A stretch of 64,000 nucleotides of DNA from Virgibacillus senegalensis (GTDB taxonomy: Bacteria; Bacillota; Bacilli; Bacillales; Amphibacillaceae). Positions 25,327-33,939 of this stretch are shown one piece after another. A program made the position numbers and the translations under genes. Numbering within the stretch: position 1 is the first letter of the stretch; each line of letters begins with the position of its first letter. The stretch spans positions 1,629,234-1,693,233 of the forward strand of contig NZ_LN611425.1 in the NCBI RefSeq assembly GCF_000821245.2, read 5' to 3'. The notes beneath the pieces were generated by a model. The model did no database searches. It had not been told where the DNA came from and saw only the letters and a program-made list of their open reading frames with translations.

Positions 25327-25392
25327 ATGGCGGGCACAGAACACCCTGCCAGGTTTTTTACTACGTGTAAAAAAGGAGCAATTGCCATGTAG
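25327..25392 (+). CDS. Possible 21-codon leader peptide (speculative)
   Basis: A small frame reads MAGTEHPARFFTTCKKGAIAM and stops with TAG. It lies just after promoter copy 1 and runs through the terminator stem at 25328-25361, an arrangement seen in attenuators. The ribosome site is weak (AAGAAG), and the frame may be accidental. Confidence 0.2.
   Translation: MAGTEHPARFFTTCKKGAIAM
25328..25361 (+). terminator. Terminator closely following promoter copy 1
   Basis: TGGC-GGG pairs with CCC-T-GCCA around the loop CACAGAACA, followed by GGTTTTTT. A transcript from 25301 would end here after roughly 50 bases. Confidence 0.6.
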
Positions 25393-25531
25393 AAAACCTT
25401 TATACATCTTTATTGTCAGTTTCTTTAAAGAAATATTCTCAAGGAAATTGGGTGATAAAATAACATTTCTAACCAGGTATTAAAAAGACTTTTCGGAATC
25501 ACGGAAATCTGCTTAGCAAAATAATACTGAA

Positions 25532-25599
25532 ATTTGTCACGCCCACTTCTTCAAAACGAAAACGCTTTAACACAGGAGTGCAGGTTTGCTATAATCTTT
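25532..25599 (+). promoter_or_regulatory. Promoter module copy 2 of the gene at 25643, with cre-like site
   Basis: TTAACA and a perfect TATAAT (25590-25595) are 17 bases apart, with an extended -10 TG. The cre-like CGAAAACGCTTTAACA is one mismatch from the CcpA consensus and overlaps the -35. The gene starts 48 bases after the -10, so this is its likely promoter. Confidence 0.65.
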
Positions 25600-25642
25600 A
25601 TATCAATAAGATACCATTCCTTTCTATAAAGGAGGAAACGCG

Positions 25643-26104
25643 ATGTGGAAAAAGAACAAAAAACCAAAAATTGATTCTCAGCAGAAACAACTCCCCGTTA
25701 GGCCGGTGAGCATTTCAGAGGTAAAAGATGCCATCCGGCGATACAGCGCCGAGCTCGCATCGGAAATACCGCTCCAAGTCATTATAAAGGAAGACCGGAC
25801 AATTGATTACCAGCTACTCGCTCCCTATTTAGAAGCAGAACCGGAACAGACTTACTACATGTCCCGTGAAACCTATGAAATTTTTGAAGAAAAAGATAAA
25901 CAGCTCGCCGAAGACCTGGATAAGGTTCAGCAAGCTGTTGACCATTACCGTGACCAAACAGGTAACCTTCCGATCATAGAAGGAGATCCTTACAGGAAGG
26001 TCAGTTACTTAAAATTAGAAAAGCTCGGATTATTATCCCGGCGTCCGGAACGTCCTTTCTTCATCACCGACGATGAAGATATGATCACCCACCGCCAGTC
26101 TTAA
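25643..26104 (+). CDS. Conserved Bacillaceae protein, possibly DUF3939
   Basis: A 153-residue soluble protein starting behind AAAGGAGGAAA. The first 25 residues are Lys/Gln-rich and probably disordered; the rest contains VSISEVKDAIRRYSAELASE, a Tyr/Glu-rich middle with a probable helix (EEKDKQLAEDLDKVQQAVDH) and NLPIIEGDPYRKVSYLKLEK, ending in a Asp/Glu-rich FFITDDEDMI segment. The layout recalls DUF3939 proteins, but I cannot confirm that. It is transcribed from the duplicated promoter module and its stop overlaps the convergent coiled-coil gene by four bases. Function unknown. Confidence 0.6.
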   Translation: MWKKNKKPKIDSQQKQLPVRPVSISEVKDAIRRYSAELASEIPLQVIIKEDRTIDYQLLAPYLEAEPEQTYYMSRETYEIFEEKDKQLAEDLDKVQQAVDHYRDQTGNLPIIEGDPYRKVSYLKLEKLGLLSRRPERPFFITDDEDMITHRQS

Positions 26105-27039
26105 AGCGGGGTTTCAAGCAGCCGTTGCTTATCCGTCTCCAGTTCGTTTATTTTCCGTTCCACGTCAAAAAATAGTTCCTCAAGCCTGGCTAGCGTCCGG
26201 TCTGTCTCCCTTTTAACGGTTTCCACCTGTTCAAGTGAATCCTTAATTTGTCCCTGGACAAACCAGTCTGTTATCAGGCCATCAAAAAAATAGTCAGCTA
26301 CGGTCCAGCCGCCGGATATGGACACGCCGAATGAAAACGAATTTCCGATATCATCCAGTTCGCGTGAAAATTTGCGCAACAGACGCTGTGCTTCGTGTAC
26401 TTCTTTGCTTGCATCATCGATACGACCATGTTTGATCGCTGTCGTAATCATTCCTCCGCCGAACATATCGAGCGTTCCCCAATTTTCGGCACTGTGAAGC
26501 GATTTTTTTGCATCAGCAAGAGCATCGGAAGCCTCTCGGCCGGCAGCGAGCGCTTCCTTAATTTCCCGGGCATCTGCCCGCAACTCGCCGATAGCTTCTG
26601 ACAAATCAAGCAGTTGCCCTCCAGCTTGATGGTTTTGATTTAGCAAATACTGCTCTTTCCGCTCCAACAGCTGTTGGTATTGTTCTTCCGGATAGCCTAG
26701 CGACTGGATTCTATCTGCGAGGATGCTGTGTTCCTTTTCCAGCTCTTCCCTGGCGGAACTTGCTTCCTTCCATTTCAGCTGAGCTTCAAGTACCTCCTGT
26801 CGCTCCTTATCCAGCACCTCTTCTTTTTTTCCTGCTAGGGACATGAATATCCCTTTCAGGCTGACACCCTCCAGTTTTTCCACATCGACCTTTTCCTTTT
26901 CCAGCCTTTGCTTCATCCTTGTCTCTATTTCCTGTAACTTTTCCAATTCGGCAGTCATAGCGGAAAGCTGGTTATTCAAGTTTTGCTTCTCCCGGAATTT
27001 TTCCTTTTCTATCATCAGTTGATTTTGAAAATTCTCCAT
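26101..27039 (-). CDS. Coiled-coil protein of unknown function
   Basis: A 312-residue soluble protein. Residues about 5-60 and 75-115 are long coiled coils (LSAMTAELEKLQEIETRMKQ), interrupted by LKGIFMSLAGKKEE. A central helical part follows, then a Gly-rich conserved-looking core DMFGGGMITTAIKHGRID near residue 195, an aromatic-rich section (GGWTVADYFFDGLITDWF) near 255, and a last coiled coil. No membrane helix or catalytic motif is seen. It begins 30 bases after the M48 protease gene on the same strand and is probably co-transcribed. Related proteins occur in other Firmicutes but I know of no assigned function. Confidence 0.6.
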   Translation of the reverse strand: MENFQNQLMIEKEKFREKQNLNNQLSAMTAELEKLQEIETRMKQRLEKEKVDVEKLEGVSLKGIFMSLAGKKEEVLDKERQEVLEAQLKWKEASSAREELEKEHSILADRIQSLGYPEEQYQQLLERKEQYLLNQNHQAGGQLLDLSEAIGELRADAREIKEALAAGREASDALADAKKSLHSAENWGTLDMFGGGMITTAIKHGRIDDASKEVHEAQRLLRKFSRELDDIGNSFSFGVSISGGWTVADYFFDGLITDWFVQGQIKDSLEQVETVKRETDRTLARLEELFFDVERKINELETDKQRLLETPL

Positions 27040-27068
27040 TGGCTTTCATCCCATCCCTTCTCTTATTG

Positions 27069-28283
27069 TTACGAAGAAGTACCGGGATTAGTTTCACGTT
27101 CGGACAGCTCTTTTTCAATTCGGTCGATCCGCTCCTGGATTGGAGGATGGCCGAACCGCAGCCACTTGACCCAAAAAACAGGGGACACATCACTCTTCGA
27201 CTGCTCAGCCATCCGCCGAAAACTGGACATACCTGCCCGAAGCTGATCATTATCACTTTGTTCGACTGCATAGCGATCTGCAGAGGACTCAATCTGGCGC
27301 GAAACTACCAAAGATACCGGTTGGGCAGCAGTTAACAGCAAAGAAAAAATCAACAACAATAACGGCACTGCACGCAAGTCATTCTTTTTTAGATAGGACT
27401 GGTTATCTAAAACATTTCTGCAAACAATGCGGTAAAGTAAAGCGCCGGCAACAAGCAGGAACAAACTCAACAACAGGTAACCAGCCACTCCGAAAAACAC
27501 ATGGTGCTTCACATAATGACCAATTTCATGGCTGAGAATAAACAGCACTTCATCCTGCGGCATGCCGTTCAACGCAGTATCCCAAAGGACAATCCGGGCA
27601 TTACCCATAATCCCGGTAACATAAGCATTGAAGGTAGTCGTCTTCTCACTCATATAGACCTGAAGAATGGTCGCATCTTCTAAGCCTGATTTTTCCGTCA
27701 AATCCTCGATAGCTGTACGGAGCGATCCCGGCTCCATGACAGCGAAATCCTCATACAGCGGATCAATCCAGACTGGCTGAATATATACCACAAACAGCGC
27801 TGCTGGAAGAGCGATCAGCCATAAACCAAACCACCAGTTTTTAAATCTGGCCATCAGCACCAGGGACAGATAAATACCAGCTGCTAAAACGAACCAGAAA
27901 AACAGACTGTCCAGCCCAAGCTCATAAAACCAGTTACCGACCGTTTGATTGCTCGTCCCTTCCTTCCGGCTTATAACTAGCCAAAGGAGGTTAAACGGGA
28001 GACGGATAACCTGATAAGCGATGGTCAACAACAAGGAAAAGAGCAGCGTTTTCAGCCAAAGCTTGCCAGTAAATCGCTCCATCCAATCGACCCAGACGAT
28101 GGACCAGCCTTTTTTGAAAATGGTATACAACAGCAGCCATTCCAGCGGTAATTTGGAGAAGTACATGGCATGTGCCATAGCTGCATAACGAGAATCACCA
28201 TACGTTTCCAATGGATAAAAGAATAGGAAATATCCCCAAATCATGATAAGAAAACCCAAATAAGCTGCCAGTAACTTTTTCAT
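27069..28283 (-). CDS. yhfN: M48 family (Ste24-type) membrane metalloprotease
   Basis: A 404-residue integral membrane zinc protease. Four or so N-terminal helices precede the HEXXH motif in LFILSHEIGHYVKHH near residue 265, and the third zinc ligand is offered by the glutamate in IESSADRYAVEQS near residue 345. Two helices lie between. This is the arrangement of CAAX-type Ste24 proteases. The ATG at 28283 is chosen for its CAGGAGG ribosome site; the frame extends 14 codons upstream. In B. subtilis yhfN lies close to yhfL (lcfB), as here. Physiological substrate unknown. Confidence 0.88.
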   Translation of the reverse strand: MKKLLAAYLGFLIMIWGYFLFFYPLETYGDSRYAAMAHAMYFSKLPLEWLLLYTIFKKGWSIVWVDWMERFTGKLWLKTLLFSLLLTIAYQVIRLPFNLLWLVISRKEGTSNQTVGNWFYELGLDSLFFWFVLAAGIYLSLVLMARFKNWWFGLWLIALPAALFVVYIQPVWIDPLYEDFAVMEPGSLRTAIEDLTEKSGLEDATILQVYMSEKTTTFNAYVTGIMGNARIVLWDTALNGMPQDEVLFILSHEIGHYVKHHVFFGVAGYLLLSLFLLVAGALLYRIVCRNVLDNQSYLKKNDLRAVPLLLLIFSLLLTAAQPVSLVVSRQIESSADRYAVEQSDNDQLRAGMSSFRRMAEQSKSDVSPVFWVKWLRFGHPPIQERIDRIEKELSERETNPGTSS

Positions 28284-28388
28284 TTTGATTTCCTCCTGCC
28301 CGAAAGTAGCAATTTCAGAAAACAAATCCCCCGCCGCCCGACAGGAGATTCTTAAATTTTACCATATTCTTTTATCCATACTAAAAGC

Positions 28389-29930
28389 TCAAAACTGTGC
28401 TACTTTCTCACGCAGCTGCTTGCGCAGAATTTTTCCGGTCGTATTTTTCGGCAGTTCGTCCAAAAACTCTACAACCGAAGGCACCTTATATTTGGCAAGC
28501 TGCTCCCTGCAGAAACCGATGACATCGGATGTACGTAATCCCTCATTTTCCGTGACGACAAAGCAGACAACAGCCTCTCCTTGCTCAGGATCGGGCATGC
28601 CGACAACTGCTACTTCCTCGATATCGGGATGCTCATATAATACCTCTTCGACTTCCCGTGGATATACATTATAGCCACCGACAAGTATCATATCTTTGCG
28701 CCTGTCGACAATATAGAAATACCCTTCTTCATCCATCCTTGCCATATCTCCAGTGTACAGCCAGCCATCCCGTAATACTGCCTCTGTCTCTTCAGGCAGC
28801 TTATAGTATCCAGCCATGACATTAGGACCGCGGACAACCAACTCTCCTACTTCGCCTGGAGGAAGCTCGTTCCCCATTTCGTCGACTATCTTATTTTCGA
28901 CGTTTTTGATATTGGTGCCAATAGATCCAGGTTTCCGTTCCCGATCGAGCGGATTAAAGCAAGTAACCGGTGATGCTTCCGACAACCCATAACCTTCAGA
29001 CACCATCACACCGAATTTCCGTTCAAAATTTTTCAACAAGGCGACTGGCATCGCAGCCCCTCCGGAAATACAAAGACGGATGCTCTGAAAATCCTCCTCA
29101 TGACCGCCAGCTGTTTGCAGTAAATAATTATACATGGTCGGCACCCCTGCAAAGACGGTCGCCTGCTGCTCTTTGGCAAGCTTAAAAACCGCTTCAGGAG
29201 AAAACTTGGGTACAATCAGTACGGTTCCACCGTTCATTAACGGGGCATTTAGCGCAACTGTCAAACAAAAAACGTGGAACATTGGAAGTGCTGCGATTAC
29301 TTTTTCCCTTCCATCCATCTGGAGGTAATCTGCCGTATCCTTGGCATTGGAATAAAGATTGCGATGCGTCAACATCGCGCCCTTCGGTTTCCCCGTTGTA
29401 CCGGAAGTATAGAGTACAAGGGCAACGTCTTCTTCCTGCAGTTCCGGACGGTCAAAACGGGCATTTCCTTCCCCCACCATTTTTGAAAACGATTTCATTT
29501 TTGCTGACAGAACGGTATCGGCGATCTCGGTACCCGCCCCGGTCTCAGCGATGATGATATGCTCTACCTCCTCCAGGACATCCGCGATTTGCACGAACTT
29601 TCCGGATAGCATATCCAGTGTCACAATTCCTTTCACATCTCCATTTTGCAAAATATAAGAGATTTCATCCGACGTATAAATCGGATTGATCGGGATGACA
29701 ATGACTCCTGCACGCAAGGCCCCATACAAACCAATAATAAAATGCGGACTGTTTCCAACTACCAGAGCGAGATGGTCACCCTTTTGGTAACCGAGACTCA
29801 CCAGGCTGTCGGCAAATTTGTTGATAATGCCTTCCAATTCCAAATAAGTCGTTTCTTTGCCATCAAATATGTATGCCGGTTTCTCGGGATGTTGTTTGGC
29901 AGTGATAGATATCTGCTCACTTATATTCAT
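28389..29930 (-). CDS. lcfB: Long-chain fatty acid-CoA ligase
   Basis: A 513-residue AMP-forming ligase, exactly the length of B. subtilis LcfB (YhfL). It activates long-chain fatty acids to acyl-CoA for beta-oxidation. Motif A1 is [19 protein letters not shown] near residue 160, motif A5 [12 protein letters not shown] near 305, motif A8 [19 protein letters not shown] near 385 with RRKDMI, and the catalytic Lys of A10 in [13 protein letters not shown] near the end. The ATG at 29930 follows GGAGGGATACG. A TGAATGA-type palindrome at 29943-29960 between promoter and start is an exact FadR-like operator, so expression should rise with long-chain acyl-CoA. Confidence 0.95.
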   Translation of the reverse strand: MNISEQISITAKQHPEKPAYIFDGKETTYLELEGIINKFADSLVSLGYQKGDHLALVVGNSPHFIIGLYGALRAGVIVIPINPIYTSDEISYILQNGDVKGIVTLDMLSGKFVQIADVLEEVEHIIIAETGAGTEIADTVLSAKMKSFSKMVGEGNARFDRPELQEEDVALVLYTSGTTGKPKGAMLTHRNLYSNAKDTADYLQMDGREKVIAALPMFHVFCLTVALNAPLMNGGTVLIVPKFSPEAVFKLAKEQQATVFAGVPTMYNYLLQTAGGHEEDFQSIRLCISGGAAMPVALLKNFERKFGVMVSEGYGLSEASPVTCFNPLDRERKPGSIGTNIKNVENKIVDEMGNELPPGEVGELVVRGPNVMAGYYKLPEETEAVLRDGWLYTGDMARMDEEGYFYIVDRRKDMILVGGYNVYPREVEEVLYEHPDIEEVAVVGMPDPEQGEAVVCFVVTENEGLRTSDVIGFCREQLAKYKVPSVVEFLDELPKNTTGKILRKQLREKVAQF

Positions 29931-29942
29931 CGTATCCCTCCC

Positions 29943-29960
29943 TGAATGAATAGTCATTCA
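29943..29960. promoter_or_regulatory. FadR-type operator of lcfB
   Basis: TGAATGAATAGTCATTCA is an exact match to the Bacillus FadR consensus TGAATGAMTANTCATTCA, a palindrome bound by the TetR-family fatty acid regulator. It lies 13 bases upstream of the lcfB start, overlapping the leader. Confidence 0.88.
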
Positions 29961-30023
29961 TTATGCCCTTATCTTTCATTATAAGCCAAAGCTTATCCCC
30001 TAGCAAGATAGTATTAGAAAAAA

Positions 30024-30150
30024 CTGGAGGCACATAGAAAAGCGCAGGCGCCTTGCTTACCCCCGACAAGCTTAAGAAAAGACTCGGAGTGGCGTTCTTC
30101 TGCCACACCGAGGATTGACTTAAGACCTCGAGGGGGTAGGCGCCGGAGCT
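30024..30150. repeat. Dispersed hairpin repeat, copy 1
   Basis: The unit starts at about 30031 with a segment shared with copy 2 (ACATAGAAAAGCGCAGGCG). Its arms GGCGCC, TACCCCCGA and CTTAAG recur in reverse complement at 30120-30145 (CTTAAG, TCGAGGGGGTA, GGCGCC), so the unit can fold into one long interrupted stem with an inner hairpin. Short minus-strand reading frames here are by-products. Confidence 0.75.
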
Positions 30151-30310
30151 GGACATAGAAAAGCGCAGGCGTCCGTGTTTAAAGGAGTACAGGCTAAATC
30201 CGCCACGTCCTGTGGCAACGACTGCATGACCCGCATCGTGCGGGCCTCCGACAAGCTTAAGAAAAGACTCGGAGTGGCGTTCTTCTGGTACGCCAGACCA
30301 AAGGATACTT
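30151..30310. repeat. Dispersed hairpin repeat, copy 2
   Basis: It shares ACATAGAAAAGCGCAGGCG at its start with copy 1, and 40 consecutive bases at 30248-30287 are identical to 30063-30102. The middle differs and holds its own small stems (GCCAC/GTGGC near 30210, CCCGC/GCGGG near 30232), so this is a related but not identical unit. Confidence 0.72.
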
Positions 30311-30331
30311 GTTTAGCCCATTGAAAAGAAA

Positions 30332-30364
30332 GAAATCCCATTCAATTGTAATAAATGGGATTTC
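30332..30364 (-). terminator. Terminator of lplJ
   Basis: AAATCCCATT and AATGGGATTT form the stem, with a T-rich stretch on the minus strand after the lplJ stop codon. Confidence 0.75.
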
Positions 30365-30373
30365 CTCTTATCC

Positions 30374-31369
30374 TTAATAGATTAAATCAACAAACTCTTC
30401 CCTAGAAATTTTACCGAGATAGTGGCTGATATCAAGGTCACTCAAGGCTTCTTCGATTGCCTGCCTGTTATAACGAATTCCCGTGAGTCTATTCTCTACA
30501 TCTTCTATATCCCCAACGCCAAAGAAATCGCCATAAATTTTTATATTTTCAATCGTGCCTTTTTTGACATCAAGCCGGGCATCGACAGAACCTGCCGGGA
30601 ATTTGTGTGACTGTTGAATATTAAAAGCCGGAGAGCGACCATAATTCCAGTCCCAACGCTGATAACGTTCTTCTGAAAGCTGATGGATGTTCTTCCAATC
30701 TTCCTCTGTCAACTTGTATTGCGGTACGTCTTTTACATCCTCCACATCGAAAATGTAGCGGAGGATCAATGCTTTAAATTCTTCCATCGTAATTTTCTCG
30801 TCGAGAAATTCAGAAATATTGGCTACGCGACTGCGGATGGATTTGATACCCTTGGATTTGATTTTCTCCATCTTAACATTTAAAGCGGAGACCACGTTTT
30901 CAATTTCGGAGTCAAACATAAGGGTACCGTGACTAAACATCCGGCCTCTCGTGGAAAACTGGGCATTACCCGAAATTTTTCTTCCGTCAACCAGTATATC
31001 ATTTCGTCCCTGAAGTTCGGCATTGACCCCTAATTTTTTCAGTGCATCGGTTACCGGCTCAGTAAATTTTGCGAAGTCATGAAAACTGTTGCCATCATCT
31101 TTGGTAATGAAACTGAAGTTCAGGTTCCCTTCATCATGGTAGACCGCTCCCCCGCCAGAAAGCCTGCGGACAACATGAATACCGTTGGAATCCACATAAT
31201 TGGTATTGATTTCTTCGATAGTATTTTGGTTTTTTCCAATTATGATCGAAGGCTCATTGATGTAGAATAGCAAATATGTATCATCCGCACCGAAGTTTTT
31301 CAGAATATATTCTTCGATTGCCAGGTTAATATGGGGATCTGTGATTCCCTCATTATCGATAAATAACAT
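30374..31369 (-). CDS. lplJ: Lipoate-protein ligase
   Basis: A 331-residue LplA-type ligase that activates free lipoate with ATP and attaches it to lipoyl domains of 2-oxoacid dehydrogenases and GcvH. Key motifs are VVRRLSGGGAVYHDEGNLN near residue 68 (lipoyl-AMP binding), GRNDILVDGRKISGNAQF with the catalytic Lys near 130, and the C-terminal accessory domain from about residue 240. Length matches B. subtilis LplJ (YhfJ, 331). It lies next to yhfI and lcfB as in B. subtilis. No frame or motif defects. Confidence 0.94.
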   Translation of the reverse strand: MLFIDNEGITDPHINLAIEEYILKNFGADDTYLLFYINEPSIIIGKNQNTIEEINTNYVDSNGIHVVRRLSGGGAVYHDEGNLNFSFITKDDGNSFHDFAKFTEPVTDALKKLGVNAELQGRNDILVDGRKISGNAQFSTRGRMFSHGTLMFDSEIENVVSALNVKMEKIKSKGIKSIRSRVANISEFLDEKITMEEFKALILRYIFDVEDVKDVPQYKLTEEDWKNIHQLSEERYQRWDWNYGRSPAFNIQQSHKFPAGSVDARLDVKKGTIENIKIYGDFFGVGDIEDVENRLTGIRYNRQAIEEALSDLDISHYLGKISREEFVDLIY

Positions 31370-31441
31370 GGATACCCCTCCTTAGAGCTTGTATTTTCAT
31401 TTTACCTAAAGTCTCAGTTTAGGGCAATTCATGGGACTTTT

Positions 31442-32182
31442 CTACCCTTGCCAAGTCCATCCTTCATGGGCCAGCTGAATGATTCCGGAAAATTTTCTGC
31501 CAGCCTCCTCTTGCAGAACCGCTCGATTTCCAAAGTGCGGTAAGTGAGTGAGCAGCAGCTGTTTCACCCCTGCTTTTGCCGCAAGCTCACCGCATTGGCT
31601 GCTTGTCAGATGTCCCGCTTTAGCAGCTTCCTGTCCATGATAGAAGCTGCATTCACTCACCAATAAGTCTGCTTCTCTGCTGAAAGGAATCAGGTCCTGC
31701 TTGAAACTGGTGTCCGCCGTATAAACGATAACCTGGTCACCATTCGTAATCCGCATCGCATAGCAAGGAACAGGATGGTTTGTCTGTATAAAGGTGAACT
31801 GGAAAGGACCAACCTGCAATGCTTCATCCGGGTGATAGGCAATTCCCTCTGTGAATTGATGCGTGAGAGCCAGAAAACCTGTTTTGTCTTCGACATGTCC
31901 GTAAACCGGCAGCTTGCGATTTCTGTTGTGCAAACTATTCTGAACGAGCCAGCTGTACTGTAACACACCAATATCAGCAATATGGTCCTGATGGTAATGG
32001 GATAACACAACGGCATCCAGCTCGGTTACATCTATAAACGTCTGCAGGCGGGAAAGAACACCGCTTCCACAATCAATCAAACACCGGAACCCATCTTGTT
32101 CAAGAAGGTAAGCAGAGGTCGCTTCTCCTTTCTCTGGGTAGGCTCCCCAATAACCAACTACTGTCCATTTCAAAATACTCAC
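31442..32182 (-). CDS. yhfI: Metallo-beta-lactamase-fold hydrolase YhfI
   Basis: A 246-residue member of the RNase Z/phosphodiesterase-like branch of the MBL fold. The zinc motif HYHQDHIADIG (HxHxDH) lies near residue 60, TNHPVPCYAMRI near 133, VYTADTSF with the bridging Asp near 155, and LLTHLPHFG near 210. A sulfur- or cyclic-nucleotide-related phosphodiester substrate is often proposed for such small forms, but there is no direct evidence. Divergent from the tiny yhfH gene, as in B. subtilis. Confidence 0.88.
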   Translation of the reverse strand: MSILKWTVVGYWGAYPEKGEATSAYLLEQDGFRCLIDCGSGVLSRLQTFIDVTELDAVVLSHYHQDHIADIGVLQYSWLVQNSLHNRNRKLPVYGHVEDKTGFLALTHQFTEGIAYHPDEALQVGPFQFTFIQTNHPVPCYAMRITNGDQVIVYTADTSFKQDLIPFSREADLLVSECSFYHGQEAAKAGHLTSSQCGELAAKAGVKQLLLTHLPHFGNRAVLQEEAGRKFSGIIQLAHEGWTWQG

Positions 32183-32210
32183 CTCTTTAAAATTGTTATG
32201 AAACAGATGG

Positions 32211-32239
32211 TTGAATTTTAACCTCTGTTGTAATACAAT
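32211..32239 (+). promoter_or_regulatory. SigA promoter of yhfH
   Basis: TTGAAT (32211-32216) and TACAAT (32234-32239) are separated by 17 bases. The start codon of yhfH lies 34 bases downstream. Confidence 0.65.
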
Positions 32240-32272
32240 AAAATTACACTAACATCTGGAGGGGATTTTCTT

Positions 32273-32401
32273 TTGCTAAGCATTGTAGAGTTTTTTAAAA
32301 ACCTGCCACGAAAAAAATGTCACAGTTGCGGGAAAGAAATACTCGAAAAAGCTGATTGTTATGGTAATTTATGTGACCAATGTGATCATCCTGCAAGATA
32401 A
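32273..32401 (+). CDS. yhfH: Small zinc-ribbon protein YhfH
   Basis: A 42-residue protein starting at a TTG that follows CTGGAGGGG by eight bases. It reads SIVEFFKNLPRKKCHSCGKE, then a second pair of cysteines in GNLCDQCDHPAR, so the four cysteines form two CxxC knuckles of a zinc ribbon. Both the sequence and the place beside yhfI match B. subtilis YhfH. It has its own promoter and terminator. The function is unknown; a regulatory or RNA-binding role would be guesswork. Easily missed because of its size and start codon. Confidence 0.82.
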   Translation: MLSIVEFFKNLPRKKCHSCGKEILEKADCYGNLCDQCDHPAR

Positions 32402-32490
32402 AATCATTCTCTACTATCATTGTTTTATAAGCCGCTATTCGTTTTCTTTCTTCTCGAAGTAATATTAGTTCTTAAAAAAACAACCCTATA

Positions 32491-32528
32491 AAACAAGCAA
32501 AGGATGTACATCCTTTGCTTGTTTTTTT
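32491..32528. terminator. Bidirectional terminator between yhfH and hemY
   Basis: A perfect 34-base palindrome (AAACAAGCAAAGGATGT and its complement) with A-run and T-run on its sides lies between the convergent genes. Confidence 0.9.
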
Positions 32529-32529
32529 G

Positions 32530-33939
32530 CTATATTTGCGAATTTAAATAAGACAGCACCTGATCAACTGCCGCTTCTCCCTGATCGATGCAATCAGGAA
32601 TTCCGATTCCTTCATAGGAACTTCCAGCCAAAAATACACCTGGAAGCTCTGCTTGCATCTTATCCCGGACAAATTTCAAGCGTTCTTTATGCCCGACAGA
32701 ATATTGCGGCATGGCGTTTTTCCAACGGCTAACCATTGAAAATTCAGGTTCCTTGTCGATTTTCATGATTCTCTTTAAATCATGCAGGACAATATCGACA
32801 ATTTCCTGATCGGTTAAATCAACCACTTGTTCATCACCAGGACGTCCTACGTAGCAACGGAGCAACACTTTTCCGTCCGGAGTCGATTGCGGCCATTTTT
32901 TGTGTGTCCATGTGCACGCAGTGATGCGATAGTCACTATTCCGTGACACGACAAATCCGGTTCCGTCTATATCCTTTTTGATGGCGGATTGATCAAAAGC
33001 CAGGACTACGTTTGCCACAGAAGTCGCCGGCATCTCTTTGAATGCATCCATGAACTCATATTGGCTGAGCATCCGTCTTGCAGCAAAATGCGGGGCTGCC
33101 AGAACAACGGAGTCTGCCTCGATTGCTTGCCCGTCGCTGAGCAGCAGATGATAGTGATCATTCTTCCGCTCAATATGATCGACTCCCGTTCCTTTTAGGA
33201 CTGTCCCGGGATCAAGATTGGCTTCAACCCCTTCTACAAGGGATTCCAGACCATTTTGGAGCGAATAAAACATACTCGGTTTCTTACCTTTGTTGTTCTT
33301 CTTCTTTGGTACGGTTTTTCGCAGCCCTTTAACAAGGCTGCGATGTTCCTGCTCCAACTCATAAAAATTAGGGAACGTTGCCATCAGGCTAAGTTCATCA
33401 ATATCCCCGGCATATATGCCGGAAAGCAACGGCTCGACAAGATTTTCGACCAATTCATCGCCAAAGCGTCGGCGAAAAAACAACCCGAGAGACTGATCGG
33501 CCGCCTGCTTTCCTTTAGGCTTGATAAAATCAAGCCCTGCCCGTAGTTTTCCCTTTGCGGAAAAGATGCTGGAAAACAGAAACGGGCGCACTTGAGTAGG
33601 AATGCCCATAAATGAACCGCTCGGCATTTTATGCAGCTTTTTGTCTACCAAAATATACGATTGGCCTGTACCGTTTTTTATCAATTCGTCCTCTAATCCA
33701 ACTTCTTTGACTAAACGTGTTGCCGAAGGCTTTCTGATCAAAAAAGAATCAGGACCGCGTTCGAATGTATAGCCATCGCGTTTGACCGACATGATTTTCC
33801 CGCCCAGGCGACTGCTTGCTTCCAACAGTTTCACCTTATAGGGCAGCTGCTCTTCTTTTATTTTTTTCTGCAAGTAATAAGCAGCTGTCAACCCAGTAAT
33901 TCCTCCGCCAATGACTACGATTTCTTTCTGATCACTCAT
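32530..33939 (-). CDS. hemY: Coproporphyrinogen III / protoporphyrinogen oxidase HemY
   Basis: A 469-residue FAD-dependent oxidase that in Firmicutes oxidises coproporphyrinogen III to coproporphyrin III. The FAD loop [16 protein letters not shown] lies at residue 8, [12 protein letters not shown] follows near 38, and the C-terminal FAD segment is [18 protein letters not shown] near 435. The start at 33939 (MSDQKE) is preferred because it overlaps the hemH stop in the form ATGAGTGA, and gives the family N-terminus; an ATG three codons upstream is possible. Last gene of hemE-hemH-hemY. Membrane-associated in other species, no helix here. Confidence 0.94.
   Translation of the reverse strand: MSDQKEIVVIGGGITGLTAAYYLQKKIKEEQLPYKVKLLEASSRLGGKIMSVKRDGYTFERGPDSFLIRKPSATRLVKEVGLEDELIKNGTGQSYILVDKKLHKMPSGSFMGIPTQVRPFLFSSIFSAKGKLRAGLDFIKPKGKQAADQSLGLFFRRRFGDELVENLVEPLLSGIYAGDIDELSLMATFPNFYELEQEHRSLVKGLRKTVPKKKNNKGKKPSMFYSLQNGLESLVEGVEANLDPGTVLKGTGVDHIERKNDHYHLLLSDGQAIEADSVVLAAPHFAARRMLSQYEFMDAFKEMPATSVANVVLAFDQSAIKKDIDGTGFVVSRNSDYRITACTWTHKKWPQSTPDGKVLLRCYVGRPGDEQVVDLTDQEIVDIVLHDLKRIMKIDKEPEFSMVSRWKNAMPQYSVGHKERLKFVRDKMQAELPGVFLAGSSYEGIGIPDCIDQGEAAVDQVLSYLNSQI

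Noticed and set aside
25375-25392. Apparent start-stop (ATG TAG) behind a GGAG ribosome site
   Set aside because: The TAG is the end of the 21-codon frame starting at 25327, and a start-stop unit needs no special explanation here.
29917-30341. Two minus-strand frames of 73-79 codons upstream of lcfB
   Set aside because: Both encode the same peptide block from the hairpin repeats, a sign of repeat-derived frames.
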